Shown one piece after another: positions 45,301 to 53,052 of a DNA stretch of 64,000 bases. Every line of letters begins with the position of its first letter. Within the stretch, counting starts at the first letter, position 1. The position numbers and the translations under genes were made by a program. The notes beneath the pieces were generated by a model. The model was given only the letters and a program-made list of their open reading frames with translations. It searched no databases and was not told the DNA's origin. Origin of the DNA: Paludibacteraceae bacterium (GTDB lineage Bacteria; Bacteroidota; Bacteroidia; Bacteroidales; Paludibacteraceae); the NCBI GenBank assembly GCA_024401535.1, contig JAKSKX010000004.1:62001-126000 (forward strand), written 5' to 3'.

Positions 45301-45393
45301 TCTGTCTTCCGTAGTGTAAGTTTTCGTTTTCTGTGCCTGTATTGTCAACGACAACAGCGTAGCGCAGACAAATAAAATTGTTTTCTTCATCAC
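42358..45393 (-). CDS. Large periplasmic tetratricopeptide-repeat protein
   Basis: A 1011-residue protein with signal peptide (LLSLTIQAQ) and TPR-type helix pairs along nearly its whole length (for example YGEAEYYLSCCAYEMGR, QADYFYRYAYSCLQLQDYAKA, EAYNILGYCYF-like units and DAMYEIGRSYVMKKDYKNAI). It is probably periplasmic or attached to the outer membrane, acting as a scaffold for the barrel protein encoded 9 nt downstream. A TAAATTTG element at 45424-45431 (minus strand) is a plausible promoter. Its size is close to that of SprE-like gliding/secretion TPR proteins, but no lipoprotein signal is seen, so that link is not claimed. Confidence 0.8.
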   Translation of the reverse strand: MMKKTILFVCATLLSLTIQAQKTKTYTTEDRLYYEGKEMYDIKQYNTAFRYLEEYLTGKDVDRDPYYGEAEYYLSCCAYEMGRKDTRGRLVRFLKNNPYSPHANRVQFLLGSLSFDRGKYKEAAQDYFAFVKPTKLNKKEQADYFYRYAYSCLQLQDYAKAKEMFVTLQNMGDYNYEKSSRYYKAYIDYQEKNYNLALPAFISLQDDANYEAIVPYYITQIYYSKGMDEKVFEYGLGLVDKYPNNKNNTEIYRIVGECYFKKNDYNSTIDYLSKYAEGTDQILRNNIYMLGTSYCKTNQWEKAIEELKKVTPIDDEMSQNAYLSLGNAYLKVKDKDNARMCFQQASKMEYDKDVQEEAMYNYALAVYDGSYSAFDESVKVFEIFLDKFPDSRYRDSIFDYLINIYLTTKNYDAAYASIQKIKNKNAAILQARQRILYCMGIQSFSVGDYEKANEFFTKSLIDKQYDYNIEAETYYWRGEANYRTNDIKAATQDFHSFIGCAGARNCPEFNQAHYNLGYCYFSNKSYSSALTWFRKFVNIEDKNKTLVADANNRIGDCYFIARDFSNAEKSYAKVYALKGSGADYACFQQGFVQGLQKNYTGKINTLQKLIATFPNSEYIADAMYEIGRSYVMKKDYKNAINSYDKLSRQFFHSPLSRKGKLQTAMLYDEMEDFDKSVKIYKSLVEMFPNSEEAKTSLEGLKRIYFEQNNIDGYAQYVENLGGIAKFEISEQDSLTYLAAEKLYLLGKYQEAINSFNKYNDKFTNSIFSENSHFYLGLSYYNIGENKLAKSQLNMIASQSGSPHLEEALSTLSEIEMKEGEYNDAVNHIQRLLEIAEQVENRDKAKILLMRCYKELNKVDEAITAADVIIRSDKPDPKVQREALYTRAKCYEQKNEIIYAVTDYKVLSDNCMDEYGAEANYKIAAYAFNDGKAAEAEKQIFDFIEKNTPHQYWLAKSFVLLSDIYVSQKKDFEAKQYLLSVRDNYKGKDDIAMEIKARLDDIESREKSQIKE

Positions 45394-45431
45394 CTAAAAA
45401 TTGCACTTCTTTGTTATTTTCAGCAAATTTA

Positions 45432-45681
45432 AGATATTTTTGTCTATTTTTTATCAACATTTTTTGACCGAATTGTCAAGGCTTTTCAAAAATATCGGTT
45501 TCATCACAAATTTTGTTCATTAAAATTTTAAAATTGTTGAAAGATTTGTGAATAAACCGTATTTTTTCTTATTTTTCGCCAAATCTGGGAAATAGGGTGC
45601 AATACAAAGACCGAAATCATCCGAAAGATTTATCCAAATGTTATAAAATCTTAAAAAAGACACTAAAAGAGCAAAAAGTAA
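45432..45681. other. Divergent intergenic region, no gene seen
   Basis: AT-rich DNA between the TPR gene and the sensor kinase gene. It holds isolated TTATCAACA (45451) but no cluster of DnaA boxes, no ORF and no RNA signature beyond the two promoters. Confidence 0.5.
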
Positions 45682-45711
45682 TTGAAATGTTAAAAAAATG
45701 CTCTATCTTTG
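45682..45711 (+). promoter_or_regulatory. Promoter of the RprX-like kinase gene
   Basis: TTG (45682-45684), 19 bp, TATCTTTG (45704-45711) match the Bacteroidetes consensus exactly. Transcription starting near 45718 leaves under 20 nt before the GTG at 45735, or ~29 nt before the ATG at 45747. Confidence 0.75.
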
Positions 45712-45734
45712 GACTGTCTTAAAATGATGATGTT

Positions 45735-47222
45735 GTGAGAAAACGAATGGCGATTATGTGGCTCGGTGGCATTATGCTCATTTCATTCGTTGGATTGATT
45801 ATCGTGCAGTCTTCATATATTCGCGAAGCACACTTGATGCACGAGAGTCAGTTTAACGACTTGGTGCGTCGATGCCTGTTCCGTTCCGCCAGAGTTCTTG
45901 AGGAGGAGGAAACAAACAGGTACCTGCTAGAGTCAATAAGCAAAGACCAGGATGCAGTTGACAAGTCCGAACTAAGACATAGCAAGATTGAGCAAGCTAT
46001 AAAGATGCAGACAAGCTGCAAGCGCATTCCACCGAAGTCTTATTTGGAGTCATTGACTGATAAAACTGCGCTCGAGGCGACTTCCCAGATTATGCAGAAG
46101 CGACTCAAAGTAAGGTTCAGGGAAGAGAAGGCTCTGCTAGACGACCTTTTGATGCGCCTGCTTTGCGACAATTACACAATGCCTATCACCGAAAGAGTTG
46201 ATTTCGGCCATTTGAACGCCGTTCTCGAGAGGCAGAAAGACTTACTCGACATCAGTATTCCGCACAGGTTTGCTGTTGTGGACAGATCGGGAGTCGAAGT
46301 ATATAAGAGCGATGGCTATGAGCCTAACGAGAATACGGTGGTATATTCACAGATGCTGTTTCCGAACGACCCGACTCAGGGCGGCAACTACATGAAGATT
46401 TATTTTCCTACTCGAAAGACCTATGTTTTTTCGATGATGAAAAGTATTACGCCAGCCTTGGTTCTGTCAGGTTTGCTGTTGTTCACGTTCATTGTCTCGC
46501 TTGTGATGATTACGAGGGAGAAGAAACTTAGCCAGATGCGTTCGGATTTCATGAACAATATGACGCATGAGCTAAAAACTCCGGTTTCATCGATATCTTT
46601 AGCTTCACAGATGCTTTCGGACGACAGTGTAAACAAGACTCCGAAAATGATAAGCCATTTGACAGGTGTCATTGCGGATGAAACAAAGAGACTGACGCAG
46701 CAGATTGACAAGGTTCTGCAGATGTCGATTCTTGAACGCGAAAGTTCGGCGCTTAAACTTGTTGAGCTTGACATCAACGACCTCGTAGTGAATATTGCGA
46801 GCAATTTCGCAATCAAGGTTGAGGCCAGAGGCGGAGATATAGAGACTGACATAGATGCAGACAATCCGTTTGTCAAGGTTGACGAGGTGCATTTCACGAA
46901 TATAATCTATAATCTTCTAGACAATGCGCTGAAATATACCGAAGGTACACCAATGCTTAAAGTAAGGACTTGGAATGAAAAAGACAAACTTTTCATTTCG
47001 GTCACTGATAACGGTATTGGAATCAGAAAATCCGATCAAAAGAAGGTTTTTGAAAAGTTCTTCAGAGTGTCAACCGGTAGCGTTCACAATGTCAAGGGAT
47101 TCGGTCTGGGTCTCGCCTATGTTCACAAGGTGGTTACGGACCACAAGGGAAAGATAACGTGTGACAGCGTCTTCGGAAAGGGTACTACATTTACCATATC
47201 CATTCCAAGCGCGGCAATTTAA
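45735..47222 (+). CDS. rprX: Sensor histidine kinase, RprX-like
   Basis: A 495-residue inner-membrane kinase. A transmembrane helix near the start (~5-25) and another at ~230-252 flank a ~200-residue periplasmic sensor region. HisKA has the phospho-acceptor His in NNMTHELKTPVSSISLASQM. The ATPase domain has NIIYNLLDNALKYTEG (N box), VTDNGIGIRKSD (G1) and GFGLGLAYVHKVV (G2). Overall order and the N-terminal GLIIVQSSYIREAHLM block resemble Bacteroides RprX. The start is a GTG at 45735; the ATG four codons later is the alternative. It is followed 28 nt later by its response regulator. Confidence 0.85.
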   Translation: MRKRMAIMWLGGIMLISFVGLIIVQSSYIREAHLMHESQFNDLVRRCLFRSARVLEEEETNRYLLESISKDQDAVDKSELRHSKIEQAIKMQTSCKRIPPKSYLESLTDKTALEATSQIMQKRLKVRFREEKALLDDLLMRLLCDNYTMPITERVDFGHLNAVLERQKDLLDISIPHRFAVVDRSGVEVYKSDGYEPNENTVVYSQMLFPNDPTQGGNYMKIYFPTRKTYVFSMMKSITPALVLSGLLLFTFIVSLVMITREKKLSQMRSDFMNNMTHELKTPVSSISLASQMLSDDSVNKTPKMISHLTGVIADETKRLTQQIDKVLQMSILERESSALKLVELDINDLVVNIASNFAIKVEARGGDIETDIDADNPFVKVDEVHFTNIIYNLLDNALKYTEGTPMLKVRTWNEKDKLFISVTDNGIGIRKSDQKKVFEKFFRVSTGSVHNVKGFGLGLAYVHKVVTDHKGKITCDSVFGKGTTFTISIPSAAI

Positions 47223-47250
47223 TACAAAATAAACAAACATATAATAACTT

Positions 47251-47970
47251 ATGGACGAGAAAAAGAATTATTTGGCAAAGATACTTTTGTGTGAGGATGA
47301 CGAAAGTTTAGGCGGTTTGTTAGGGGAGTATCTCGCTGCAAAAGACTATGAAGTTGTCTTGAAAACGGATGGACTTCAGGGATTAAAGGCATTTAAGTCC
47401 GACAAGTTCGATATTTGCGTGTTTGACGTCATGATGCCAATTATGGATGGATTTACGTTAGCGTCAAGTGTTCGTGAAATAGATGCTAACATTCCAATCT
47501 TATTTTTGACTGCAAAAACTCTGAAGGATGATATTCTTGAAGGTTTCAAGCGTGGTGCCGACGACTATATTACCAAGCCTTTCAGTATGGAGGAACTTTT
47601 GCTGAGAATAACAGCTATACTTCGCCGTTCCGGCGGTGTGAAGAAACAGGAGAATTTGGTCTATAGTTTCGGTAGCTTTACCTATGACACTCATACGCAG
47701 GAGTTGATGTCAAACGGAACATTGGTCAAGAAACTTACTACCAAGGAGCATGAACTTCTTTCTCTTTTGTGTTCCAAGGGTAACGATATACTTGAGCGCA
47801 CTCAGGCTTTGAAGTCCATTTGGATTGACGATTCTGCGTTCAACGCGCGCAGTATGGACGTTTACATCACTAAGCTTCGTAAAATAGTTGAGGCTGACCC
47901 GGATGTCAAGCTTTTGAATGTCCACGGAAAGGGATACAAGCTTGTATTTCCTGAACAAAAAGAGGATTAG
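47251..47970 (+). CDS. rprY: Response regulator, RprY-like (OmpR family)
   Basis: A 239-residue DNA-binding regulator. The receiver domain has LCEDDESLGGLLGEYL, the phosphorylated Asp in CVFDVMMPIMDGF, LTAKTLKDDILEGF and ADDYITKPFSMEELL. A winged-helix domain follows with LTTKEHELLSLLCS and RSMDVYITKLRKIVEADP. It pairs with the kinase gene just upstream and strongly resembles Bacteroides RprY, a two-component system tied to stress and sodium-related respiratory gene control. Targets in this organism are unknown. Confidence 0.9.
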   Translation: MDEKKNYLAKILLCEDDESLGGLLGEYLAAKDYEVVLKTDGLQGLKAFKSDKFDICVFDVMMPIMDGFTLASSVREIDANIPILFLTAKTLKDDILEGFKRGADDYITKPFSMEELLLRITAILRRSGGVKKQENLVYSFGSFTYDTHTQELMSNGTLVKKLTTKEHELLSLLCSKGNDILERTQALKSIWIDDSAFNARSMDVYITKLRKIVEADPDVKLLNVHGKGYKLVFPEQKED

Positions 47971-48008
47971 TTCCTTGTTTTAGTGGTCAATGTTCGTATA
48001 ATTGAATT

Positions 48009-48034
48009 AAAAAGGTGGTTTTTGCCACCTTTTT
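48009..48034 (+). terminator. Terminator of the two-component operon
   Basis: AAAAAGGTGG (48009-48018) pairs with CCACCTTTTT (48025-48034), 6-nt loop and T-run, ~40 nt after the regulator gene. Confidence 0.9.
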
Positions 48035-48193
48035 TTGTTTATAAATAGCCGATTTGTATGAGATTATTCCAATTTGGCACAAAATAACCGCAAATGTGCC
48101 GAAATTCGAACGATTGTTCAAACTTTTAATAAATTTTGTTTATATCTTTGCATCCGTTACTTAATTTCGAATAAAAACAAAGAAATATATTTT

Positions 48194-49903
48194 ATGGCAA
48201 AGTCTTTTAATTCTGTACTAGCAAAGTTTCTTCTAACTGTTGCAGGAAAGATTAACAAGAAGCAATTAGTAAAGGCTTCTATGGATTGTAAGAAGTCTCA
48301 AGCAGAGACTCTTAGAGCTATCCTTAATTATGCTAAGGATTCCGTTTACGGAAAGGAGCATAATTTTGCAAAGATTTTGGAGTCAAAGACTGATGACGAA
48401 CTTTTCGAGGCTTATCGTCAGAATGTTAAAGCCAATGACTATGAGGATTTCCGACCTTATGTAGAGAGACATAAGAAAGGTGAGGAGAATATCCTTTTCC
48501 CTGGTAAGCCAAAGATGTATGCTACTACATCTGGAACAACAAGCGAGCCTAAGTGGATTCCTATCACAAACGAGTATTATGACAACATCTATTCCAAGAT
48601 GACCAAGGTTTGGCTTTATTCGTTCATTGAGAACAGACCAAAGGTATTCGAGGGTAAGATTGTTTCCATCGTAGGTAAAGCTATCGAAGGTTATGCGTCA
48701 GACGGTACAGTGTTCGGTTCTGTTTCAGGAGTTACTCAGCGTGACTGTCCAGGTTTTGTCAAGAAACTTTACACAGCTCCAGCAGATGTATTTACTATTG
48801 CTGACTATAAGGCTCGCTACTATTGCATCATGCGTTTCGGTATTGAGCAGGATGTAACCCTTGTTGTAACAGCAAATCCGTCAACTATCGTCGAGATGCA
48901 GAACAATGTTAACGAGTTCTTTGACGACTATGTCAATGATATCGAGAACGGTACTATCAGTTCAAAGATTAATATCTCTGACGAACTTCGTGCAAGTATG
49001 CTTGCTGAGAAGAACATCAAGCCAAATCCAAAGCGTGCAGCTGAGCTTCGTGCATTGAAGGCTAAGTATGGTACAGTTCTTCCTAAGCATTACTGGCCAA
49101 ACCTTCAGATTCTTAACACTTGGAAGTGCGGTAACACTCGCATGTACCTTGACAAGTTCAAGAATTCATTCCCAGAGTGCTGCTTGCATCAGGAGTTCAG
49201 CTACTTCTCTTCTGAGTGCCGTGCCGGACTTGTAATGCCAGAGACTAAAGATACAAACGGAACAGTTGTCTTCCCTCACATGCACTATTTCGAGTTTGTT
49301 GAGGAGCATGACGTAGAAAGCGAAAACCCTAAGTTCCTTCAGCTTCATGAGTTGGAAATGGGCAAGAAGTATTGTCCGTACGTAACAACTTGGGCAGGTC
49401 TTTACCGCTACACAATGAGTGACCTTCTTGAGGTTGATGGAAAGTTCAACTCCATACCAACAATCCACATGATTCAAAAAATCAACGGTATTGTTACAAT
49501 GACAGGAGAGAAACTTCATGAGCGTCAATTCATTACTGCAGTAGAGGAGGTTTCAAAGCAGACAGGAAAGAAACTAAAGTTCTATATCGGTTTCGCTGAT
49601 ATGGAGATTTCTGCTTATAGATTCTACTACGAGTTCGAAGATCAGAACATGACTCAGGCGGAGGCAGACGAATTCAACAAGCTTGTCGATACTAAGTTGA
49701 AGGAGATCAATATCGAGTATGATGCAAAGAGAGCTTCGTTCCGTGTTAAAGATCCTATAGCACACTTGCTTGTAGAGAATTCATTCGAGAAGTTCAAGGC
49801 TCGCTGTATCGAGGAGGGAGCAAGAGACGGTCAGTTCAAACTTAATATCCTTCTTCAGGACGAGAAGAGACACGCAAAGTTCAAGGATTTGGTAAAGGCT
49901 TAA
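48194..49903 (+). CDS. GH3-family acyl-adenylating protein
   Basis: A 569-residue protein of the GH3 (auxin-responsive promoter) superfamily, relatives of plant acyl-acid-amido synthetases. The ATP-binding motif is MYATTSGTTSEPKWIPIT. Later blocks include EFSYFSSECRAGLVMPE, GLYRYTMSDLLEVDG and ITMTGEKLHE-like IVTMTGEKLHERQF. It should activate a carboxylic acid as an adenylate and may pass it to an amine or thiol. The substrate in bacteria is unknown. A frame extends to 48074, but a TATCTTTG element at 48143-48150 lies inside it, so the ATG at 48194 is used. Confidence 0.88.
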   Translation: MAKSFNSVLAKFLLTVAGKINKKQLVKASMDCKKSQAETLRAILNYAKDSVYGKEHNFAKILESKTDDELFEAYRQNVKANDYEDFRPYVERHKKGEENILFPGKPKMYATTSGTTSEPKWIPITNEYYDNIYSKMTKVWLYSFIENRPKVFEGKIVSIVGKAIEGYASDGTVFGSVSGVTQRDCPGFVKKLYTAPADVFTIADYKARYYCIMRFGIEQDVTLVVTANPSTIVEMQNNVNEFFDDYVNDIENGTISSKINISDELRASMLAEKNIKPNPKRAAELRALKAKYGTVLPKHYWPNLQILNTWKCGNTRMYLDKFKNSFPECCLHQEFSYFSSECRAGLVMPETKDTNGTVVFPHMHYFEFVEEHDVESENPKFLQLHELEMGKKYCPYVTTWAGLYRYTMSDLLEVDGKFNSIPTIHMIQKINGIVTMTGEKLHERQFITAVEEVSKQTGKKLKFYIGFADMEISAYRFYYEFEDQNMTQAEADEFNKLVDTKLKEINIEYDAKRASFRVKDPIAHLLVENSFEKFKARCIEEGARDGQFKLNILLQDEKRHAKFKDLVKA

Positions 49904-49932
49904 TTTGAGCCTTCCTCAATTCTATTATTCAT

Positions 49933-49956
49933 AGAGACGCTGTAAAAGGCGTCTCT
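49933..49956 (+). terminator. Terminator of the GH3-family gene
   Basis: AGAGACGC (49933-49940) pairs with GCGTCTCT (49949-49956), 8-nt loop, followed by TTTT. Confidence 0.85.
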
Positions 49957-49973
49957 TTTTCACTTTATTAGCT

Positions 49974-50678
49974 ATGACTATAAAGCAAGATTTAAGTAAT
50001 ATCAAAGCTGTAGTTTTTGATGTTGATGGAACCCTTTATTCCGGTGGCATTGCATTTTGGATTATTGTTGGTGATATCTTCAAGTCGTTATTGTCCTTTA
50101 ACGAGCGTAAAGTGCGCAACGAAATGAAGACTGAAGATTACGGCAGTGCTGAAACTTTTTATAAAGAGTTTTTTAGGAGATTGGCCAAGAAAACAGGCAA
50201 GTCTGAAAACTACCTAGAAACGTGGTATAAGGGCGTTTATATGCCATATATGGCTAATATTATAGCCAAGCATAAGAAACCTCGTGAAAACGCCTCAAAA
50301 TTGATAAATTCTTTTCATAGTAGGGGAATAGGAGTTCATATCTTTTCCGATTACTCTATGGGAAAAGAAAAGATAGAGGGATTGGGCATCGATACAACAC
50401 ATATAGGCAAGTACTATTGTGCAGAGGATATGGGTGCATTGAAGCCAGTTACAAGACTCTTCAAGGATATATGCGCTGATTTGAAGCTTCATCCCAATGA
50501 AGTTCTTATGATAGGTGACACTCCCGGTTCAGACGGGGGTGCTGTAAGTGCCGGCATGCCTTTTGTCTGTATCGAATCAAAAAAGACCAAGAAAATTGAC
50601 AAAAATAGTGTGTCCTATGATATTTTATCGTGGGAAGAGGTTTGCGCCCTTTTTGATATTTTACCAGCATCTATATAA
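49974..50678 (+). CDS. HAD superfamily phosphatase
   Basis: A 234-residue cytosolic HAD hydrolase. Motif I is AVVFDVDGTLYSGG, motif II lies in VHIFSDYSMG, the lysine motif is GALKPVTRLFKDI, and motif IV is MIGDTPGSDGGAVSAGM. The large helical cap between residues ~30 and 110 is of the C1 type, as in phosphoglycolate phosphatase or beta-phosphoglucomutase relatives. The substrate is not predictable. The start codon lies 17 nt after the GH3-gene terminator. A weak hairpin at 50682-50704 follows the gene. Confidence 0.88.
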   Translation: MTIKQDLSNIKAVVFDVDGTLYSGGIAFWIIVGDIFKSLLSFNERKVRNEMKTEDYGSAETFYKEFFRRLAKKTGKSENYLETWYKGVYMPYMANIIAKHKKPRENASKLINSFHSRGIGVHIFSDYSMGKEKIEGLGIDTTHIGKYYCAEDMGALKPVTRLFKDICADLKLHPNEVLMIGDTPGSDGGAVSAGMPFVCIESKKTKKIDKNSVSYDILSWEEVCALFDILPASI

Positions 50679-50788
50679 ACAATTGTGCTAATTTACTGCA
50701 CAATATGGTGCTTTTTGTAGGAATATAAGGCATTTGCACAATTATTCACATTCAAAGTGGCAATTTTTGCTCATTATGGGAAAAAAAA

Positions 50789-50820
50789 TTTGTGAAATTG
50801 CAGTTTATACTTTATCTTTG
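50789..50820 (+). promoter_or_regulatory. Orphan consensus promoter of candidate sRNA
   Basis: TTTG at 50789-50792 and TATCTTTG at 50813-50820 with exactly 20 bp between TTG and TA. No plus-strand protein gene follows before the next convergent gene. Confidence 0.75.
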
Positions 50821-50825
50821 CATCG

Positions 50826-50910
50826 AAAACAAAAACAGGTAGATTTTTTCATAATTAAGGTTTAGGTTAAATTAAAACGGAGGGGGCTGTGAAGTTCCCT
50901 CCATTTTAGT
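50826..50910 (+). ncRNA. Candidate small RNA gene (~85 nt)
   Basis: A consensus promoter and an intrinsic terminator enclose ~85 nt that contain no ATG and no ORF. The next gene is convergent, so this transcript cannot be the leader of a coding gene. The 3' end is the terminator hairpin; the 5' part is A-rich and looks unstructured (AAAACAAAAACAGG, GGTTTAGGTTAAATT), as in antisense-acting regulators. No match to a known RNA family is recognised. Confidence 0.55.
50874..50907 (+). terminator. Terminator of candidate sRNA
   Basis: GGAGGG (50879-50884) pairs with CCCTCC (50897-50902), extended by two G-U pairs inside and by AAAA/TTTT outside one mismatch, then TAGTTTAT. Confidence 0.75.
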
Positions 50911-50944
50911 TTATATGGATTTAAGTATCCCCTATTAAATAAAA

Positions 50945-50974
50945 AATCGTAGCTGTTTTATAACAACTACGATT
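50945..50974 (-). terminator. Terminator of the small secreted-protein gene
   Basis: AATCGTAG (50945-50952) pairs with CTACGATT (50967-50974); on the minus strand TTTTTT follows directly, 11 nt past the stop codon. Confidence 0.85.
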
Positions 50975-50984
50975 GCTTAAGGTT

Positions 50985-51371
50985 TTATTTTATTTTTACT
51001 TCTATATAACTTGCATCCTGTTCTATACCGTTAGAATCCTTATACTTAATCTTGTTAAAGAATATAGTCTTTTTGGGAGTCAGATTCTTTTCCCAGTAAC
51101 TTTTTATTATCTTCGGAATAGTGTCTCCTATAATTGGGTCGAGCGATTTATTGCCCATAGTGTCAAAATACCCAATGTTATATAAAATAACTTCCCCTAT
51201 TCCCGCATCCATCACTATTCTTTCAGTATTTAGGAGTTCCTCTATAGTCAATTCCCCTTGCGAAAACATGTTATATGTTCCATCATTGTCCTTTATTAGA
51301 AGGTATGCCTGCTCTTGTGCTGAAGTACAAAGAGACATCACTGTAAAAAAGAATAATACAAGTTTTTTCAT
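50985..51371 (-). CDS. Small secreted protein of unknown function
   Basis: A 128-residue protein with a clear signal peptide (MKKLVLFFFTVMSLCTSAQ). The mature part (~109 residues) contains IKDNDGTYNMFSQGELTIEEL and GIGEVILYNIGYFD, no cysteine and no recognised domain. It is predicted periplasmic or exported; no lipobox or T9SS tail is seen. It lies 23 nt upstream-adjacent to the panB stop codon in the opposite sense of gene order (panB is upstream on the same strand), so it may be read from the panB transcript. Confidence 0.6.
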   Translation of the reverse strand: MKKLVLFFFTVMSLCTSAQEQAYLLIKDNDGTYNMFSQGELTIEELLNTERIVMDAGIGEVILYNIGYFDTMGNKSLDPIIGDTIPKIIKSYWEKNLTPKKTIFFNKIKYKDSNGIEQDASYIEVKIK

Positions 51372-51394
51372 AGCATACTAAGTATATTTATAGA

Positions 51395-52216
51395 CTAATA
51401 ACTTTCGCTTTCATCAGGGAAATTACAACTCTTGACATCTGAGCAATAGTTACTAACTGCATTAGTTATCACTTCATCAAGGTTGGCATATTTTCTGACA
51501 AATTTAGGAAGTTTCATCTGTGTCATTCCAAGCATGTCTTGTAATACAAGAACTTGTCCGTCAGCTTCGACACCTGCACCGATTCCAATGATTGGCATAG
51601 AGATTTCCTTTCTTACTCTTGCAGTAAGAGCTGCAGGAATTTTCTCGAGAACAATAGCATAGCAACCAGCCTCGTCAAGAAGTTTTGCATCAGAGATTAG
51701 TTTTGACGCTTCAGCCTCCTCCTTGGCTCTAACTCCGTAGCCACCGAATTTGTTAACTGACTGTGGTGTTAGTCCAAGGTGAGCCATAACAGGAATGCCC
51801 GCGTTTATGATAGCCTTGATAGTGTCTATAAATTCAAGTCCTCCTTCTATCTTTACAGAGTCGGCGCCAGTTTCCTTCATTATTCTTGCGGCATTGCGTA
51901 CTCCTTCCTCCTTGCTTGTCTGATAGCTGCCAAATGGCATATCTATTACCACATGTGCGCGTTTCGTTGCATTAACCACACTCTTACCAAAAACTATCAT
52001 TTCATCAACCGTGATTGGAAGTGTTGTCTTGTTTCCAATCATCACATTCGACGCAGAGTCCCCTACAAGAATAATATCAACACCAGCTTTGTCAACAAGT
52101 TGGGCCATAGTGAAATCGTACGAAGTGAGCATAGAGATTTTTTCTCCGCTTTCCTTCATAGACTTGATTGTAGTGGCTGTAACTTTCTTAACCACATTGT
52201 TTGTAACTTCTGCCAT
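51395..52216 (-). CDS. panB: 3-methyl-2-oxobutanoate hydroxymethyltransferase
   Basis: A 273-residue enzyme making ketopantoate from alpha-ketoisovalerate with methylene-tetrahydrofolate, the first step to pantothenate and coenzyme A. Conserved: MLTSYDFTMAQLVDKAGVDI, ILVGDSASNVMIGNKTTLP, the metal and substrate region DMPFGSYQTS, VKIEGG and PVMAHLGLTPQSV, then GIGAGVEADGQVLVLQDMLG. Length and motifs are standard. panC and panD are not nearby. Confidence 0.96.
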   Translation of the reverse strand: MAEVTNNVVKKVTATTIKSMKESGEKISMLTSYDFTMAQLVDKAGVDIILVGDSASNVMIGNKTTLPITVDEMIVFGKSVVNATKRAHVVIDMPFGSYQTSKEEGVRNAARIMKETGADSVKIEGGLEFIDTIKAIINAGIPVMAHLGLTPQSVNKFGGYGVRAKEEAEASKLISDAKLLDEAGCYAIVLEKIPAALTARVRKEISMPIIGIGAGVEADGQVLVLQDMLGMTQMKLPKFVRKYANLDEVITNAVSNYCSDVKSCNFPDESESY

Positions 52217-52323
52217 AAGCCTAATCGTTTTTGTTATTTTGGTAATAATACCACTACAAAGTTAGATAAAGTTTTATAAATTTGCGTCTGCAATACTATA
52301 AAAAAGACAAAAACGTAGGCATA

Positions 52324-53052
52324 ATGAAGCTAGACTCGAGATATATGAAATTGATAGGTGTACGAATTTTAAAATTTGTACGTAATTTTATCATCTTTTT
52401 CTTTGTCTCTTCAATACTATTTGTTTTGTTATATAGGTGGGTGCCTGTACCGATAACTCCTCTTATGGTTATTCGTACAACAGAGCAGTTTTTTTCCGAT
52501 GGAGACGTCAGAATTTTAAAGGACTGGACTCCGATTAATAGCATTTCTCCGAATATGGTCAGGGCAGTGATAGCTTCCGAAGACAACAAGTTCCTTTCCC
52601 ATTCCGGTTTCGATTGGGAAGCAATAGAGAAAGCTAGAGAGATGAATAAAAAAGGTAAAAAACTCGTTGGTGCCAGCACTATTTCCCAACAGGTCGCCAA
52701 GAATGTTTTCCTATACCCTAAAAGGTCTTATTTTAGAAAAGGTCTTGAAGCCTATTTCACTTTCCTTATAGAGAAGATGTGGAGCAAAGAGAGAATCATG
52801 GAAGTATATTTGAATGTGCTAGAGACCGGTCATGGAATATATGGTGTTGAAAAGGCGTCGAGAATATATTTTCACAAGTCGGCTAAAGATTTGACTCAGT
52901 CGGAAGCTGCCTTGATAGCAGCGTCTCTGCCTAATCCCTTGAAAATGAATCCTCAGAAGCCGTCAAACTATATGACTCGCAGGCAGAGTACCATTATGAG
53001 GGTTATGCGCCAGTTGGGTAAAATTGATTTATCTGAGGAATCAAAGAAATGA
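52324..53052 (+). CDS. mtgA: Monofunctional biosynthetic peptidoglycan transglycosylase
   Basis: A 242-residue GT51 glycosyltransferase that polymerises lipid II glycan strands. One N-terminal transmembrane helix (IIFFFVSSILFVLLY) anchors it. Catalytic motifs: VIASEDNKFLSHSGFDWEAI with the key Glu, GASTISQQVAKNVFL, and RIMEVYLNVLETGHGIYGVEKAS. There is no transpeptidase domain. The frame extends to a TTG at 52282, but TAAATTTG at 52277-52284 is probably the promoter, so the ATG at 52324 is used. Its TGA overlaps the ATG of a flippase gene (ATGA, 53049-53052). Confidence 0.93.
   Translation: MKLDSRYMKLIGVRILKFVRNFIIFFFVSSILFVLLYRWVPVPITPLMVIRTTEQFFSDGDVRILKDWTPINSISPNMVRAVIASEDNKFLSHSGFDWEAIEKAREMNKKGKKLVGASTISQQVAKNVFLYPKRSYFRKGLEAYFTFLIEKMWSKERIMEVYLNVLETGHGIYGVEKASRIYFHKSAKDLTQSEAALIAASLPNPLKMNPQKPSNYMTRRQSTIMRVMRQLGKIDLSEESKK

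Noticed and set aside
52282-52323. N-terminal extension of MtgA from a TTG codon
   Set aside because: The TTG is part of a probable TAAATTTG promoter element; the ATG at 52324 gives the normal length.
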